Shown here: positions 22,662 through 30,191 of the stretch, one piece after another | Position numbering within the stretch: the stretch's first letter is position 1 | Layout of the letters: each line of letters starts with the position of its first letter | NCBI GenBank assembly: GCA_009693345.1 | Contig: SHXL01000006.1 | Coordinates: 1-30,191, forward strand | Direction of reading: 5' to 3' | Length of the DNA: 30,191 nucleotides | Origin: Betaproteobacteria bacterium | GTDB taxonomy: Bacteria > Pseudomonadota > Gammaproteobacteria > Burkholderiales > SG8-39 | Notes under the pieces: model-generated | The model's database searches: none | What the model saw: only the letters and a program-made list of their open reading frames with translations | What the model was told of the DNA's origin: nothing | Position numbers and translations under genes: made by a program

Positions 22662-23585
22662 ATGTGCCGCGCCCTGCTCTATCTCGGCCAGCCCGTCCTG
22701 CTGGACAACCTGCTCTACCAGCCCGACTCGGCGCTGATCCGGCAGAGCTATATGCCTAAGATGCTGCACATGCTCAACCTCGCGGGTTTCGGCCTTCGCG
22801 CCTGGGACCCGGCGAGCGCCAATCCGGAACAGGCCTACGCCTATTACTCGCAGTCGCTGCCGGTGTTCGACCGCAACCTGCAGAACCTCGCGCAGAAGAT
22901 CCGCCCCAGCTGCGTGCTCGGGCACGTGCGCGGCGTCGCCTACTCGTCGCGCGTCGAGATCTCGCTGCAGAACGTCCACCCGTTCCACTTCACCGGGGTG
23001 CCGCTGGTTATGGCGCACAACGGCGACCTGGCGGAATTCGCCCGCATGAAGCCGCTGCTGCTCGCGCACATCAAGCCCGAATACCTCGCGCAGATCCACG
23101 GCACCACCGACAGCGAGTGGATTTATGCGCTTCTTGTTTCCCAGCTTTCGGGTTCTTTGGAAAATCTGGAGGATAAAACAGTATTCAAGGCGATTGAAGA
23201 CACGCTGCAGATCATCCGCGACGCGCGCGCCAAACTTGGCATCGCGTTGTCGTCGTCGGTGAATCTCTTCGTCGCCAACGGCAGCCAGCTTGCCGCGGTG
23301 CGCTACTGCTTCGACTTCGGCTGCTACCGCACCGAAGACCCTGCCAAGGTGCACGAAGCGAACCTGAACTTCCTTTCGCTCTGGTACACCCTCGGCCGCG
23401 ACTACGCGCTGCACGACGGCGAATGGAAAATGACCGGCGGCGCCGAGAACGCCGACTCCATCATCATCGCCTCCGAACCGCTCACCAAGGACACCGCCGC
23501 CTGGGTCGAGCTTCCCGAGTACGGCGCCCTGTTCGCCGAAATCCGCAACGGCCACCCGCATGTGGCTGTGCGCCTCCTGGACTGA
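22662..23585 (+). CDS. Class II glutamine amidotransferase (GATase_4/YafJ-like)
   Basis: 307 residues. It begins MCRALLYLG, so removal of Met exposes the nucleophilic Cys2 of the Ntn-type glutaminase. LGHVRGVAYSS and HNGDLAEF provide the usual Arg and Asn-Gly residues, and HGTTDSEW gives the Asp. It is longer than the bare domain but has no synthase partner domain, as in YafJ/EgtC-like proteins. An upstream in-frame extension to 22083 lies antisense to the dehydrogenase gene and would hide the Cys nucleophile, so it is rejected. The exported GlcG-like gene follows after 2 bp. Confidence 0.9.
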   Translation: MCRALLYLGQPVLLDNLLYQPDSALIRQSYMPKMLHMLNLAGFGLRAWDPASANPEQAYAYYSQSLPVFDRNLQNLAQKIRPSCVLGHVRGVAYSSRVEISLQNVHPFHFTGVPLVMAHNGDLAEFARMKPLLLAHIKPEYLAQIHGTTDSEWIYALLVSQLSGSLENLEDKTVFKAIEDTLQIIRDARAKLGIALSSSVNLFVANGSQLAAVRYCFDFGCYRTEDPAKVHEANLNFLSLWYTLGRDYALHDGEWKMTGGAENADSIIIASEPLTKDTAAWVELPEYGALFAEIRNGHPHVAVRLLD

Positions 23586-23587
23586 AT

Positions 23588-24073
23588 ATGAAAAGAATTC
23601 TTTTTGCACTTCTGCTTGCACCCCTCGCCGTGCAAGCGCAGCAGGCAACGTTCACGACAAAATCGCTGGCGCCAGAAACCGCGCTAAGCGCCGCGCGCGC
23701 CGCGCTCGAACATTGCCGCAAGGCCGGCTACCAGGTCGCGGTGGCGGTCGTCGACCGCTCAGGAGTTCCTCAGGTCATGCTGCGCGACCGCTTCGCCGGC
23801 ACACATACGGTCAAAGTCGCAATCGACAAGGCCTGGACCGCCGCGAGCTTCAAGATCCCAACCTCCGCGCTCGCCAAGGAAACGCAGGCAGGCAGGCCGA
23901 TGAGCGGCCTGCGCAGCCATCCGCGCGTGCTCGCCATCGCCGGCGCGCAGCCGATCGAAGCGAGCGGCTCGCTGCTCGGCGCGATCGGCGTCTCCGGCGC
24001 GCCCGGCGGCGAGGCCGACGACGCCTGCGCCGCCGCCGGCATCAAGGCGATCGCCGAAGCGATCGAGTTCTAG
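23588..24073 (+). CDS. Exported GlcG/HbpS-like (DUF336) protein
   Basis: 161 residues. Signal peptide MKRILFALLLAPLAVQA with cleavage before QQATF. The mature part is a single haem-degrading/GlcG-like domain: ALEHCRKAGYQVAVAVVDRS, the core block FAGTHTVKVAIDKAWTAASF, GAIGVSGAPGGEADDACAAA. Relatives bind haem or cobalamin-like ligands or accompany glycolate oxidation. It follows the amidotransferase closely. Its TAG and that of the convergent gene share the palindrome CTAG at 24070-24073. Confidence 0.87.
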   Translation: MKRILFALLLAPLAVQAQQATFTTKSLAPETALSAARAALEHCRKAGYQVAVAVVDRSGVPQVMLRDRFAGTHTVKVAIDKAWTAASFKIPTSALAKETQAGRPMSGLRSHPRVLAIAGAQPIEASGSLLGAIGVSGAPGGEADDACAAAGIKAIAEAIEF

Positions 24074-25092
24074 CAGGACGGGTTCTCCGCCCGCCAAAGT
24101 TGTCCATGCAGCGCGGCTTCGAGTTCCGCGGCATGCGGCTCGGTGGCATTGAGGCGGGCGTGGCTGATCAACCGGATCAGCTGGGTGTTGGTGCGGCCGA
24201 TCGAGCGCATCAGGCTGCGGTGGATGGCGTGGTGCAGACTGACGGTGGCGCCCGAGGCGCCGTTGTAGATTTCGAGGAATGCCGCGCGCGGGATCTCGAG
24301 CAGGCAGCAGGCCTCGCGCACGCGGGCGTTGTTGGCGCGCGCCGCAGCATTGATGACGGCCATGAAGCCGACCAGCTCGCCGGGTGCGGCGATGGCGACG
24401 CGGCGCTCCAGCTTTTCGCTGCGCGTGAAAATCTCCAGCGCGCCGCGAACCACCAGAAAACAGCTCTCCGCCGGGCGCCCGGCGACGAAGGCCCAGGCGC
24501 CGCGCGGCAGTTCCAGCACTTTCCCGTTGGACGCCAGTTCGTCCATCTCTTCCTCGTCGAAGCCCTCGAAGAACGACAGCACGGGAAGAAATGCCCTCCA
24601 GTCGAAGGAGGCGTGGCGCGAGCGATTGAGGCCCGCGAGCGGATCGGCGGCAGGCACGGATCCGGCCGCGGGACGGTCTTCCACCGCCGGGTACGCCTGG
24701 ATGCGCTCGTTCAGCACGCGCAGCTTGCCGGCGAGCGTCCTGGTGATGGTGCGCTGGATTTCAAGCGCCGCGACCTCGCGGCTGGCGACCAGTGCACGAA
24801 AATCATCGCGGCCGACGAACCAGGCATCGACGTTGGATTGCGCCACCACCGTGGCGGACACCACGCCGCGCTCGATGAGCGCCATTTCGCCGAACATGTC
24901 GCCGTCGCGGAACTGCGCCACCGTGAGCGAACCGCCGCCGGGCAGCGCGACGCTCGCTTCCACCGAGCCCGCGCGGATCAGGAAACAGCCGCGCGACGCG
25001 TCGCCCTGGCGCACGAGTTCGGCGCCCTTCCTGAACGACACTTCGCGCGCCACGGCGAGCAATTGCTCGAACGGATGTTTCGCAACCGCCAC
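24070..25092 (-). CDS. Protein with two tandem cyclic-nucleotide-binding-like domains, no DNA-binding domain
   Basis: 340 residues. The first cNMP-type beta-barrel covers about 5-115 (FRKGAELVRQGDASRGCFLIRAG read in two pieces, then GDMFGEMALIERGVVSATVV). The second covers about 165-285 (LPRGAWAFVAGRPAESCFLV, GELVGFMAVINAAARANNAR). In the first barrel the phosphate-binding Arg of the usual FGExAL...RxA element is Val, and the second lacks the element, so canonical cAMP binding is doubtful. No helix-turn-helix follows either domain. The start is GTG 25092 behind a G-rich Shine-Dalgarno (GAGGGGGGG). It could be a regulatory subunit or a stand-alone sensor. Confidence 0.82.
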   Translation of the reverse strand: MAVAKHPFEQLLAVAREVSFRKGAELVRQGDASRGCFLIRAGSVEASVALPGGGSLTVAQFRDGDMFGEMALIERGVVSATVVAQSNVDAWFVGRDDFRALVASREVAALEIQRTITRTLAGKLRVLNERIQAYPAVEDRPAAGSVPAADPLAGLNRSRHASFDWRAFLPVLSFFEGFDEEEMDELASNGKVLELPRGAWAFVAGRPAESCFLVVRGALEIFTRSEKLERRVAIAAPGELVGFMAVINAAARANNARVREACCLLEIPRAAFLEIYNGASGATVSLHHAIHRSLMRSIGRTNTQLIRLISHARLNATEPHAAELEAALHGQLWRAENPSC

Positions 25093-25144
25093 TTGCCCCC
25101 CCTCTGAAAGTGCAGTCTACAGGGGGTAAACTGGGATGCAACCC

Positions 25145-26821
25145 ATGCCTCTCGATCTCGTCATCAAGAACGGCCTCGTCCTCGACGGCACCGGCGCGCC
25201 GGCTAAACGCGCGGACGTCGGGATTTTGAACGGCAAGATCTTTTCCATTGAAGAAACGATTCAGGAACAGGCCAGGAGAACCATCGATGCCTCCGACCTG
25301 GCGGTTGCCCCCGGCTTCATCGACCCGCACACGCATTACGACGCGCAGATCTGCTGGGACGGCGCGCTCACGCCCTCCTCCTGGCACGGCGTGACTTCGG
25401 TGGTGATGGGAAACTGCGGCGTGGGCATCGCGCCCTGCCGGCGGGAAACGCGCGAGATCGCGATGCGCGACCTGGTGAACGTCGAAGCGATCCCGTTCGA
25501 GGTTCTCAAGCAGGGCATCACCTGGGACTGGGAGACCTTTCCGCAGTTCATGGACGCCGCGGCGGCGCGCAAACCCTCGCTCAACCTCGGTTTTCTCGCA
25601 CCACTGACGCCGTTCCGCCACTACGTGATGGGCGAGGCGTCGATGGAGCGCGCGGCCTCTGCAGATGAAACGAAGGAAATCAAGAAATTGCTCGGCGAAG
25701 CAATGGATGCCGGCGCGTTCGGCTTTTCCAGCACGCTGCTCAACCAGCACATGGGCTACGCCGGCCGCCCGCTCGCCTGCCGCAACGCGAGCCGCGAAGA
25801 ACTGAAGGCCTATTGCAATGCGCTGAAGGAGCGCGGCAAGGGCGCGATCGAGATCGCCATGACCAAGCAGATCGGCGTCATGGACGACCCGGAGCTGGAG
25901 CTGCTCGATTTCATGCTCACCGAAAGCGCGCGGCCGATCACCTTCATCGCCATGTTCGACCGCGACGACATCTCGGAAGCCGTGCGCACCTCGCTCGCCA
26001 AGGCGGCGCCGATGATCGCGCGCGGCGCGCGGCCGCAGACTTCACCCCTGCCGCTGACGCGCGAGATCAACATGCGCAACCCGTTCTCCTTCGCCGCCTT
26101 CCCGTCGTGGAAGCGCGTGTTCGAGGACAAGTCGAAGGCCGCGCAGGCCGCCGTGTACAAGGATCCGGATTTCAGGAACCAATTCCGCGAGGAACTGAAG
26201 CGCCCCGCCGCGTTCGGCAATTGGCAGCGCATCACGGTGCATGAAGTCAAATCCCCGGATTTGAAAAAATGGGAAGGACAATCGGTCGCCGAAGTCGCCG
26301 CGGCGCAGGGCAAGGACGGCGTTGACGCCTTCCTCGACATCACCCTCGCCGACGGCCTCGACAACGAGTTCACCATGACCTCGTTCAACAATCGCGTCGA
26401 CCGCATGGCGGAGATCCTCAACAACCCGGCCATGCTGCTGGGGCTGGGCGACGGCGGCGCGCACCTTGACATGCTGTGCGACTCGGGCTACCCGACCTAC
26501 ATGCTCGGCACCTGGGTGCGGGAGAAAAAGGTGCTGACGCTGGAGGAAGCGGTACGGCGCATGACATCCGACCCGGCGGATTTCTTCGGCATCCGGGACC
26601 GCGGCCGGCTGAAGGAAGGCCTTGCGGCCGACCTCGCGATCTTCGATCCCGCCACGGTCGGCTCGATGGGCCGCCCGGAACGGCGCTACGACCTGCCGGG
26701 GGGCGCGAAACGCATGGTGATGCGCTCGCAGGGCATCGAATACACCGTCGTCAACGGCACAGTGACGTGGGAAAATGGCAAATTGACCGGGGCTGCCTCG
26801 GGAAAGGTCCTTCGCTCATGA
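25145..26821 (+). CDS. D-aminoacylase-like amidohydrolase
   Basis: About 558 residues of the N-acyl-D-amino-acid deacylase branch of the amidohydrolase superfamily. It begins DLVIKNGLVLDGTGAPAKRA, with metal motif PGFIDPHTHYDAQ, Cys of GNCGVG, the catalytic-Asp region GLGDGGAHLDML, and the C-terminal LKEGLAADLAIFDP plus VNGTVTWENG. The barrel His pair seen in characterised D-aminoacylases is not obvious here (IEIAMTKQIG and ITFIAMFDR occupy those places), so substrate and metal use may differ. ATG 25145 is preferred; ATG 25136 is possible, and TAAACT ends 3 bases before it. Coupled by ATGA to the downstream Bug protein. Confidence 0.87.
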   Translation: MPLDLVIKNGLVLDGTGAPAKRADVGILNGKIFSIEETIQEQARRTIDASDLAVAPGFIDPHTHYDAQICWDGALTPSSWHGVTSVVMGNCGVGIAPCRRETREIAMRDLVNVEAIPFEVLKQGITWDWETFPQFMDAAAARKPSLNLGFLAPLTPFRHYVMGEASMERAASADETKEIKKLLGEAMDAGAFGFSSTLLNQHMGYAGRPLACRNASREELKAYCNALKERGKGAIEIAMTKQIGVMDDPELELLDFMLTESARPITFIAMFDRDDISEAVRTSLAKAAPMIARGARPQTSPLPLTREINMRNPFSFAAFPSWKRVFEDKSKAAQAAVYKDPDFRNQFREELKRPAAFGNWQRITVHEVKSPDLKKWEGQSVAEVAAAQGKDGVDAFLDITLADGLDNEFTMTSFNNRVDRMAEILNNPAMLLGLGDGGAHLDMLCDSGYPTYMLGTWVREKKVLTLEEAVRRMTSDPADFFGIRDRGRLKEGLAADLAIFDPATVGSMGRPERRYDLPGGAKRMVMRSQGIEYTVVNGTVTWENGKLTGAASGKVLRS

Positions 26822-27771
26822 AATATCTCTTGAAGTTTTTCTGCCTTCTTTTCCTGTTCGGCAATGCGAGCGCGCAATATCCCAATCGCCCGATCAAGTT
26901 CGTCATGGCCTACCCGCCCGCGGGCAGCTCGGACGTGCTCGCGCGGCCGATCGCCAACGAGATGACCAAGGGCCTCGGCCAACCGGTGCTGCTGGAGTAC
27001 AAGCCCGGCGCCGGCTCGACCATCGCCGCGGACTTCACCGCGAAATCACCACCGGACGGCTACACCGTCGTGCTGCTGCTCACGGCGCACGCGATCAACG
27101 CGACCCTGATGCCCAAGCTGCCCTACGACACGGTGAAGGACTTCACGCCGATCACGCTCGCCGCGGTTGCGCCGCTGGTGGTGGAAGTGCACGCCGATTC
27201 GCCGATCCGCACGCTGCGCGATCTCATCGACGCCGCGAAAGCCGACAAGGGCAAGCTCAACTACGCTTCCGCCGGCCCCGGCAACACCAGCCACCTCGGC
27301 GTGGAACTGTTCAAGATGACCGTCGGCGTGGACATGACGCACGTGCCCTACAAAGGCAGCGGCCCGGCGATCACCGCGATCCTCAGCCGCGAAGTGGACC
27401 TGATGTTCGACGCCATCGGCTCGTCGCTGCCGCAGATCCAGGCGGGGAAATTCCGCGCCATCGCGGTGACCACCGCAGCGCGCGCCGCGGTCCTGCCCAA
27501 TGTGCCGACGGTGATCGAGTCAGGCGTGCCCGGATTCGACGTGTCAGTGTGGTACGGCATCTTCGCTGCCCCCGGCACGCCGCAGCCGATCGTGCAGAAA
27601 CTGAACGCCGAGTTCGTGCGCGCGATGAACGTGCCCGAGGTGAAGAAGCAGATCGAGTCCTCCGGCTACCAGGTCGTTGGTTCAACGCCGGCCGAACTGG
27701 ATGCGCACGTCCGCGCCGAGATCCCGCGCTGGGCCAGGGTCGTGAAGGCAGCCGGCGTTACTGCGCAATAG
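26818..27771 (+). CDS. Bug/TctC-family substrate-binding protein
   Basis: 317 residues, periplasmic. Signal peptide MKYLLKFFCLLFLFGNASA, cleaved before QYPNRP. Family blocks: IKFVMAYPPAGSSDVLARP, EYKPGAGST, SPPDGYTVVL, MPKLPYDTVKDFTPI, NYASAGPGNTSHLG, THVPYKGSGPAI and VPTVIESG. The ATG overlaps the amidohydrolase TGA, so it probably captures the substrate or product of that enzyme, for example an N-acylated or cyclic amide compound (inference). No TctA/TctB genes in the window. Confidence 0.92.
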   Translation: MKYLLKFFCLLFLFGNASAQYPNRPIKFVMAYPPAGSSDVLARPIANEMTKGLGQPVLLEYKPGAGSTIAADFTAKSPPDGYTVVLLLTAHAINATLMPKLPYDTVKDFTPITLAAVAPLVVEVHADSPIRTLRDLIDAAKADKGKLNYASAGPGNTSHLGVELFKMTVGVDMTHVPYKGSGPAITAILSREVDLMFDAIGSSLPQIQAGKFRAIAVTTAARAAVLPNVPTVIESGVPGFDVSVWYGIFAAPGTPQPIVQKLNAEFVRAMNVPEVKKQIESSGYQVVGSTPAELDAHVRAEIPRWARVVKAAGVTAQ

Positions 27772-27790
27772 CCGCGGATTTCGCCCGGGC

Positions 27791-28765
27791 TTACTTGTCC
27801 GCCCAGGGCAGTTCCTTCCACAGCGTGCGGTAGGTCGCGTCGGCGTCGCGCACCAGCCCTTCGTACTGCGCCGGCGCGAGGTAGCGCAGCGGCGAGAAGA
27901 ACTGCACCGCCTTGGCCTGGAATTCCGGGTCGGCCACCGAGCGCTCGATCGCCTTGGCGAGGCGCTCGCGGATCTCCGGCGGCAGCCCCTTCGGCGCGAC
28001 CATGCCGCGCAGCGACGAGAGTTCGATGTCGTAGCCCTGTTCGCGCGCGGTGGCCAGATCGGGCGCGAGGTTGGTGCGCGCTGGGCTCATCTGCACGAGA
28101 TTGCGCAGCGGCGTGCCGCCCTTCTGATACTGCATCGCCTCGCCAATGTTGATCGCGGCCACCATGATCTGCTTGCCGGCGATCGCGGCGCGCACGTCGG
28201 CCGAGCCCTTGAACGGGATGTGGTGCATCTTCACGCCCGCGGCACGCTCGAACATCAGCATCGCGAGGTGGTCGTCCGAACCGATGCCCGTGGTGCCCAC
28301 GGTCACCACACCCGGATTCGCCTTCGCATAGGCGGCGAGTTGCTTGAGGTCCTTGATGTCGGTGTCCGCATGCACCGAGAAATTGCACGGGTCGTCGATG
28401 ATGTTGCCGAGGTAATCGAAGCGCTGCCAGCTGAACTGCGCCTGGCGCTCGATCGGAATGGTGAGCAGCGGCGGCGTGTTGACGAAGCCGATGGTGTAGC
28501 CGTCTGGCGTCGAATTGGCGAGCGCGGCGAAACCGATCTCGCCGCCCGCGCCGGCGCGGTTCACCACCGCGATCTTGGCGCCGCCGCCGAGATACTTCTC
28601 GATGAATGGCACGATCGCCCGCGCGATCAGGTCGGTGCCACCGCCGGGAGAGTACGCAACGATTACGTTGATCACGCGTTCCGGGTACTGCGCGCCGGTG
28701 GGGCCCGGAAAAAGAGGCAGGAGCACTAGTGCAGCGCACAACACCGACTTCAGGAATGATCGCAT
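27791..28765 (-). CDS. Bug/TctC-family substrate-binding protein
   Basis: 324 residues. Signal peptide MRSFLKSVLCAALVLLPLF, cleavage after TGA before QYPER. Blocks: INVIVAYSPGGGTDLIARA, VVNRAGAGGEIG, TPDGYTIGFVNTPPLL, HHIPFKGSADVRAAIAGK and VAPKGLPPEI. It is diverged from the other two copies (for example no PYDPxKDF segment; instead FSWQRFDYLGNI). Convergent with the previous gene, 19 bp between stops, and divergent from the ACP-ligase gene with 27 bp between starts. Confidence 0.92.
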   Translation of the reverse strand: MRSFLKSVLCAALVLLPLFPGPTGAQYPERVINVIVAYSPGGGTDLIARAIVPFIEKYLGGGAKIAVVNRAGAGGEIGFAALANSTPDGYTIGFVNTPPLLTIPIERQAQFSWQRFDYLGNIIDDPCNFSVHADTDIKDLKQLAAYAKANPGVVTVGTTGIGSDDHLAMLMFERAAGVKMHHIPFKGSADVRAAIAGKQIMVAAINIGEAMQYQKGGTPLRNLVQMSPARTNLAPDLATAREQGYDIELSSLRGMVAPKGLPPEIRERLAKAIERSVADPEFQAKAVQFFSPLRYLAPAQYEGLVRDADATYRTLWKELPWADK

Positions 28766-28771
28766 GCAGAT

Positions 28772-28777
28772 AGTCTA
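28772..28777 (-). promoter_or_regulatory. -10-like hexamer for the Bug gene at 28765
   Basis: On the minus strand TAGACT, six bases (ATCTGC), then ATG. On the plus strand the overlapping TACACT (28776-28781) could serve the ACP-ligase gene, whose ATG is 11 bases further on. Both genes must therefore share a 27-bp intergenic region. Confidence 0.38.
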
Positions 28778-28792
28778 CACTCGCCGCGACCG

Positions 28793-30191
28793 ATGAATCA
28801 GGCCGCAAAAATAATCGAACCGGAGCGCCTGCTCGCAGTCGTCGCCGCCGTGGCAAAGGAAGCCCGCCCGCACGTCGAGCCCCGCGCGACACTCGACAGT
28901 TCGCTGGAAAAAGAACTCGGCCTGGACAGCCTCGCGCGCGTCGAGCTGGTGCTGCGCCTGGAAAAGCAATTCGGCGTCGCGCTCCCCGAGCAGGCGCTGG
29001 CGACCAGCGAGACGCCGCGCGACCTGCTGCGCTTCCTGCTCTCCTCGGCCGGCCACGCGCCCGCATCGGCCTCGCACACCGCGGACCGCAGCGTGGCCAG
29101 TGCCGGCAGCCTGGTGCAGACGGAGGGCGTGCGCGCGCCCTCGGAAGCGCAGGCGCGCACGCTCACCGAGGCGCTCGAATACCACGTCGAGCGCCAGCCC
29201 GACCGGCTGACGGTGTTCATGTACGAGGAGCAGAGGGAATTTCCGCTCAGCTACCGCGCGTTTTGGGATGGCGCGATGGGCTACGCGGCGCACCTCACGC
29301 AGGCGGGCCTGCAGCACGGGCAGATGGTGGCGATCATGCTGCCGACCTGCAAGGAGTACCTCTACTCGTTCTACGGTGTGCTGCTCGCGGGCGGCGTGCC
29401 GGTGCCGCTCTATCCGCCGGCGCGGCTGACGACGATCGAAGACCACATGAAGCGCCATGTCGGCATCCTGAAAAGCGCCAGCCCGACGATCATGATCACC
29501 ATTCCGGAGGCCAAGCCGCTCGCCTACCTGCTGCGCGCGCAGGTGGAATCCCTGAATCTGATCCTGGTCCCCGATGAATTGAATGCGTCTTCGGGTAAGA
29601 ACTTCACGCCGGTGCATGGCAAGCCCGGTGAAACGGGTTTCCTGCAATACACCTCCGGCAGCACCGGCAGCCCCAAGGGCGTGGTGTTGTCGCACGCCAA
29701 CCTGATGGCCAACGTGCGCGCCATGGGCGCGGCGGTGAGCGCCAACCCGGCGGACGTGTTCGTGAGCTGGCTGCCGCTGTACCACGATCTGGGTCTCATC
29801 GGCGCCAACTTTGCATCGCTCGTGCTCGGCTTTCCGACCGTGCTGATGTCGCCGCTCGCGTTCCTGTCGCGGCCGGTGAGCTGGATGCGCGCCATCCACC
29901 GTCATCGCGGCACCATGTCCGGCGGCCCGAATTTTTCCTTCGAGCTGTGCCTGCGCCGCATCGCGGACGAGGACATGGAGGGCATCGACCTGTCCTCGTG
30001 GCGCTTCGCCTTCAACGCGGCCGAGCCGGTGAGCCCGGATACCATCGTCGAATTCGAAAAGCGCTTCGGCAGGTACGGGCTGCCGAAGAATTGCCTGTCG
30101 CCGTCCTACGGCCTAGCGGAATCCTCGGTGGGCGTGGCGATCACCGTGCCGGGCACGCCCTGGCGCGCCGATCGCCTGGACCGCGAGCGGT
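28793..30191 (+). CDS. Acyl carrier protein-fatty acyl-AMP ligase fusion, 3' end outside window
   Basis: 466 complete codons visible. Residues about 5-85 form an acyl-carrier domain with the phosphopantetheine serine in ELGLDSLARVELV. A low-complexity Ala/Ser linker follows. From about 120 an adenylation domain of the FAAL type begins, with the P-loop LQYTSGSTGSPKGVVLSH, WLPLYHDLGLIG, GGPNFSFELCLRRI and the A5 motif SPSYGLAESS. It would activate a fatty acid as acyl-AMP and load it on a carrier, probably its own, for polyketide, lipopeptide or outer-membrane lipid synthesis. Partner genes lie beyond the window. No strong ribosome binding site is seen before the ATG. Confidence 0.9.
   Translation, partial: MNQAAKIIEPERLLAVVAAVAKEARPHVEPRATLDSSLEKELGLDSLARVELVLRLEKQFGVALPEQALATSETPRDLLRFLLSSAGHAPASASHTADRSVASAGSLVQTEGVRAPSEAQARTLTEALEYHVERQPDRLTVFMYEEQREFPLSYRAFWDGAMGYAAHLTQAGLQHGQMVAIMLPTCKEYLYSFYGVLLAGGVPVPLYPPARLTTIEDHMKRHVGILKSASPTIMITIPEAKPLAYLLRAQVESLNLILVPDELNASSGKNFTPVHGKPGETGFLQYTSGSTGSPKGVVLSHANLMANVRAMGAAVSANPADVFVSWLPLYHDLGLIGANFASLVLGFPTVLMSPLAFLSRPVSWMRAIHRHRGTMSGGPNFSFELCLRRIADEDMEGIDLSSWRFAFNAAEPVSPDTIVEFEKRFGRYGLPKNCLSPSYGLAESSVGVAITVPGTPWRADRLDRER

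Noticed and set aside
23560..25107. 515-residue open frame on the plus strand
   Set aside because: It overlaps the GlcG-like gene out of frame and runs antisense through the cNMP protein; no recognisable motif.
27666..29066. 466-residue open frame on the minus strand
   Set aside because: It crosses three recognised genes in another frame and is Arg/Ala-rich with no domain.
1..30191. CRISPR arrays, tRNA or rRNA genes, insertion sequences, riboswitches
   Set aside because: Reading both strands showed no regularly spaced repeats, transposase motifs, conserved RNA cores or flanking direct/inverted repeats.

Overview
The window is GC-rich, densely packed bacterial chromosome with almost no intergenic space. 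Three orphan tripartite-tricarboxylate (Bug/TctC) binding proteins plus one broken copy, NitT/TauT-type ABC import, four-gene-scale catabolic operons and an NAD-linked formate dehydrogenase all point to a soil or water betaproteobacterium, most likely Burkholderiales-like. That placement is inference from gene content. I saw no rRNA, tRNA, CRISPR array, insertion sequence or dedicated DNA-binding regulator.

Layout. (a) 1-6143, minus strand: cytochrome P450, metallo-beta-lactamase-fold hydrolase, then a two-subunit formate dehydrogenase (fused NuoE-NuoF-like beta subunit and a molybdenum/tungsten alpha subunit cut by the window edge). (b) 6180-9304, plus: a hypothetical protein, then a cytoplasmic solute-binding-like protein sandwiched between two closely related DMT/EamA permeases. 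(c) 9305-9555: a gene graveyard where a quinone oxidoreductase tail meets an aldo/keto reductase fragment. (d) 9556-14655: one SDR on minus and, divergently, two SDRs plus a complete NitT/TauT-type ABC importer on plus. All three SDRs carry the same rewritten active site (Lys-Gly-Ser-Asn instead of Asn-Ser-Tyr-Lys). (e) 14665-17185: a Bug pseudogene with two amber codons, an intact aldo/keto reductase overlapping a small methyltransferase, and a LysE-family remnant. (f) 17227-22586, minus: an acid-sugar operon with beta-decarboxylating dehydrogenase, Gfo/Idh oxidoreductase, 3-oxo-tetronate kinase (OtnK), 3-oxo-tetronate-4-phosphate decarboxylase (OtnC), ABM-domain protein and a Bug protein. 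(g) 22662-25092: class II glutamine amidotransferase, exported GlcG-like protein, and a convergent double cNMP-domain protein. (h) 25145-28765: D-aminoacylase-like amidohydrolase coupled to a Bug protein, and another Bug protein on minus. (i) 28793-end: an ACP-fatty acyl-AMP ligase fusion, cut by the edge.

The main functional themes are uptake and oxidation of small organic acids. The OtnK/OtnC operon would deliver dihydroxyacetone phosphate from a four-carbon sugar acid. The P450/formate dehydrogenase block could link oxidative demethylation to NADH. The SDR-ABC block looks like an import-and-oxidise unit for an unknown substrate. At least five genes have a -10-like hexamer exactly six bases before the start codon, which suggests leaderless or near-leaderless transcripts.
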